A DNA stretch of 25,822 bases from Bilabrum cf. latius (lineage: Eukaryota > Bigyra: Bicosoecida > Bigyra > Bicosoecida): positions 1 to 25,822 of the forward strand of contig CBCXTV010000037.1 in assembly GCA_965178125.1 (NCBI GenBank), in the 5' to 3' direction. This document shows, piece after piece, positions 25,785 through 25,822 of the stretch (positions within the stretch are counted from its first letter, which is position 1; the number at the start of each line of letters is the position of its first letter). The notes beneath the pieces are model-generated. The model was not told where the DNA came from. It saw only the letters and a list, made by a program, of their open reading frames with translations, and made no database searches. A program made the position numbers and the translations under genes.

Positions 25785-25822
25785 GGTCTTCAGCACAGCG
25801 CATGCGAGGCAGGCTGTTCGGC
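25720..25822 (+). repeat. Leader repeat, copy B (left-hand part) ending at the window end
   Basis: Aligns with 25246-25322, with an extra 27 bp near 25783-25809. Its last bases (GGCAGGCTGTTCGGC) match 25308-25322, and the window's first bases match from 25323, so this copy continues at position 1. Confidence 0.85.

Overview
The window is a GC-rich eukaryote-type sequence. Its long, intronless, same-strand ORFs use the standard code, and I see no bacterial ribosome-binding sites or operon signals. The recognisable families are eukaryotic or viral: a CRESS-DNA-type Rep with HUH nuclease and SF3 helicase motifs, a pogo-like DDE transposase-type protein, a GT25-like glycosyltransferase protein with an Arg/Ser tail, and small CxxC zinc-ribbon proteins. 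A unicellular alga or protist host is the most plausible source. A dinoflagellate is a guess that the sequence cannot prove.

The two ends are continuous with each other. The last ~100 bases followed by the first ~410 bases form a second, slightly diverged copy of 25246-25719, and base 25822 abuts base 1 exactly at the homologous position 25322|25323. The simplest reading is that this is a complete circular molecule of 25,822 bp, or one unit of a head-to-tail array.

On that circle the layout is as follows. (a) A gene block runs across the join, all on the + strand: a candidate origin (18714-19028, stem-loop plus GAGCACTAC iterons), Rep (19535-21820), a CxxC protein (22225-22917), a four-CxxC protein (24037-25044), a duplicated leader (25246-25822 and 1-324), a coiled-coil protein (325-849), a pogo-like DDE protein (1424-3025) and an overlapping CxxC protein (2980-4044). 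(b) 4045-14451 is about 10 kb with no convincing intact gene. It holds a second copy of the origin hairpin between 55-bp direct repeats, decayed minus-strand fragments, a patchwork of pieces copied from the intact genes (7133-9890), and several tandem arrays, including a 398-bp higher-order repeat. (c) 14452-18358 carries the glycosyltransferase-like gene and a small basic coiled-coil gene.

My working picture is a large circular replicon that replicates through its own HUH/SF3 Rep. Its patchwork region consists of sense-orientation fragments of its own genes, joined with short microhomologies, as expected from template switching on single-stranded intermediates. The Rep motifs, end continuity, hairpins and source-fragment relationships are visible in the sequence. 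Replication mode, host and the functions of the zinc proteins are inference.
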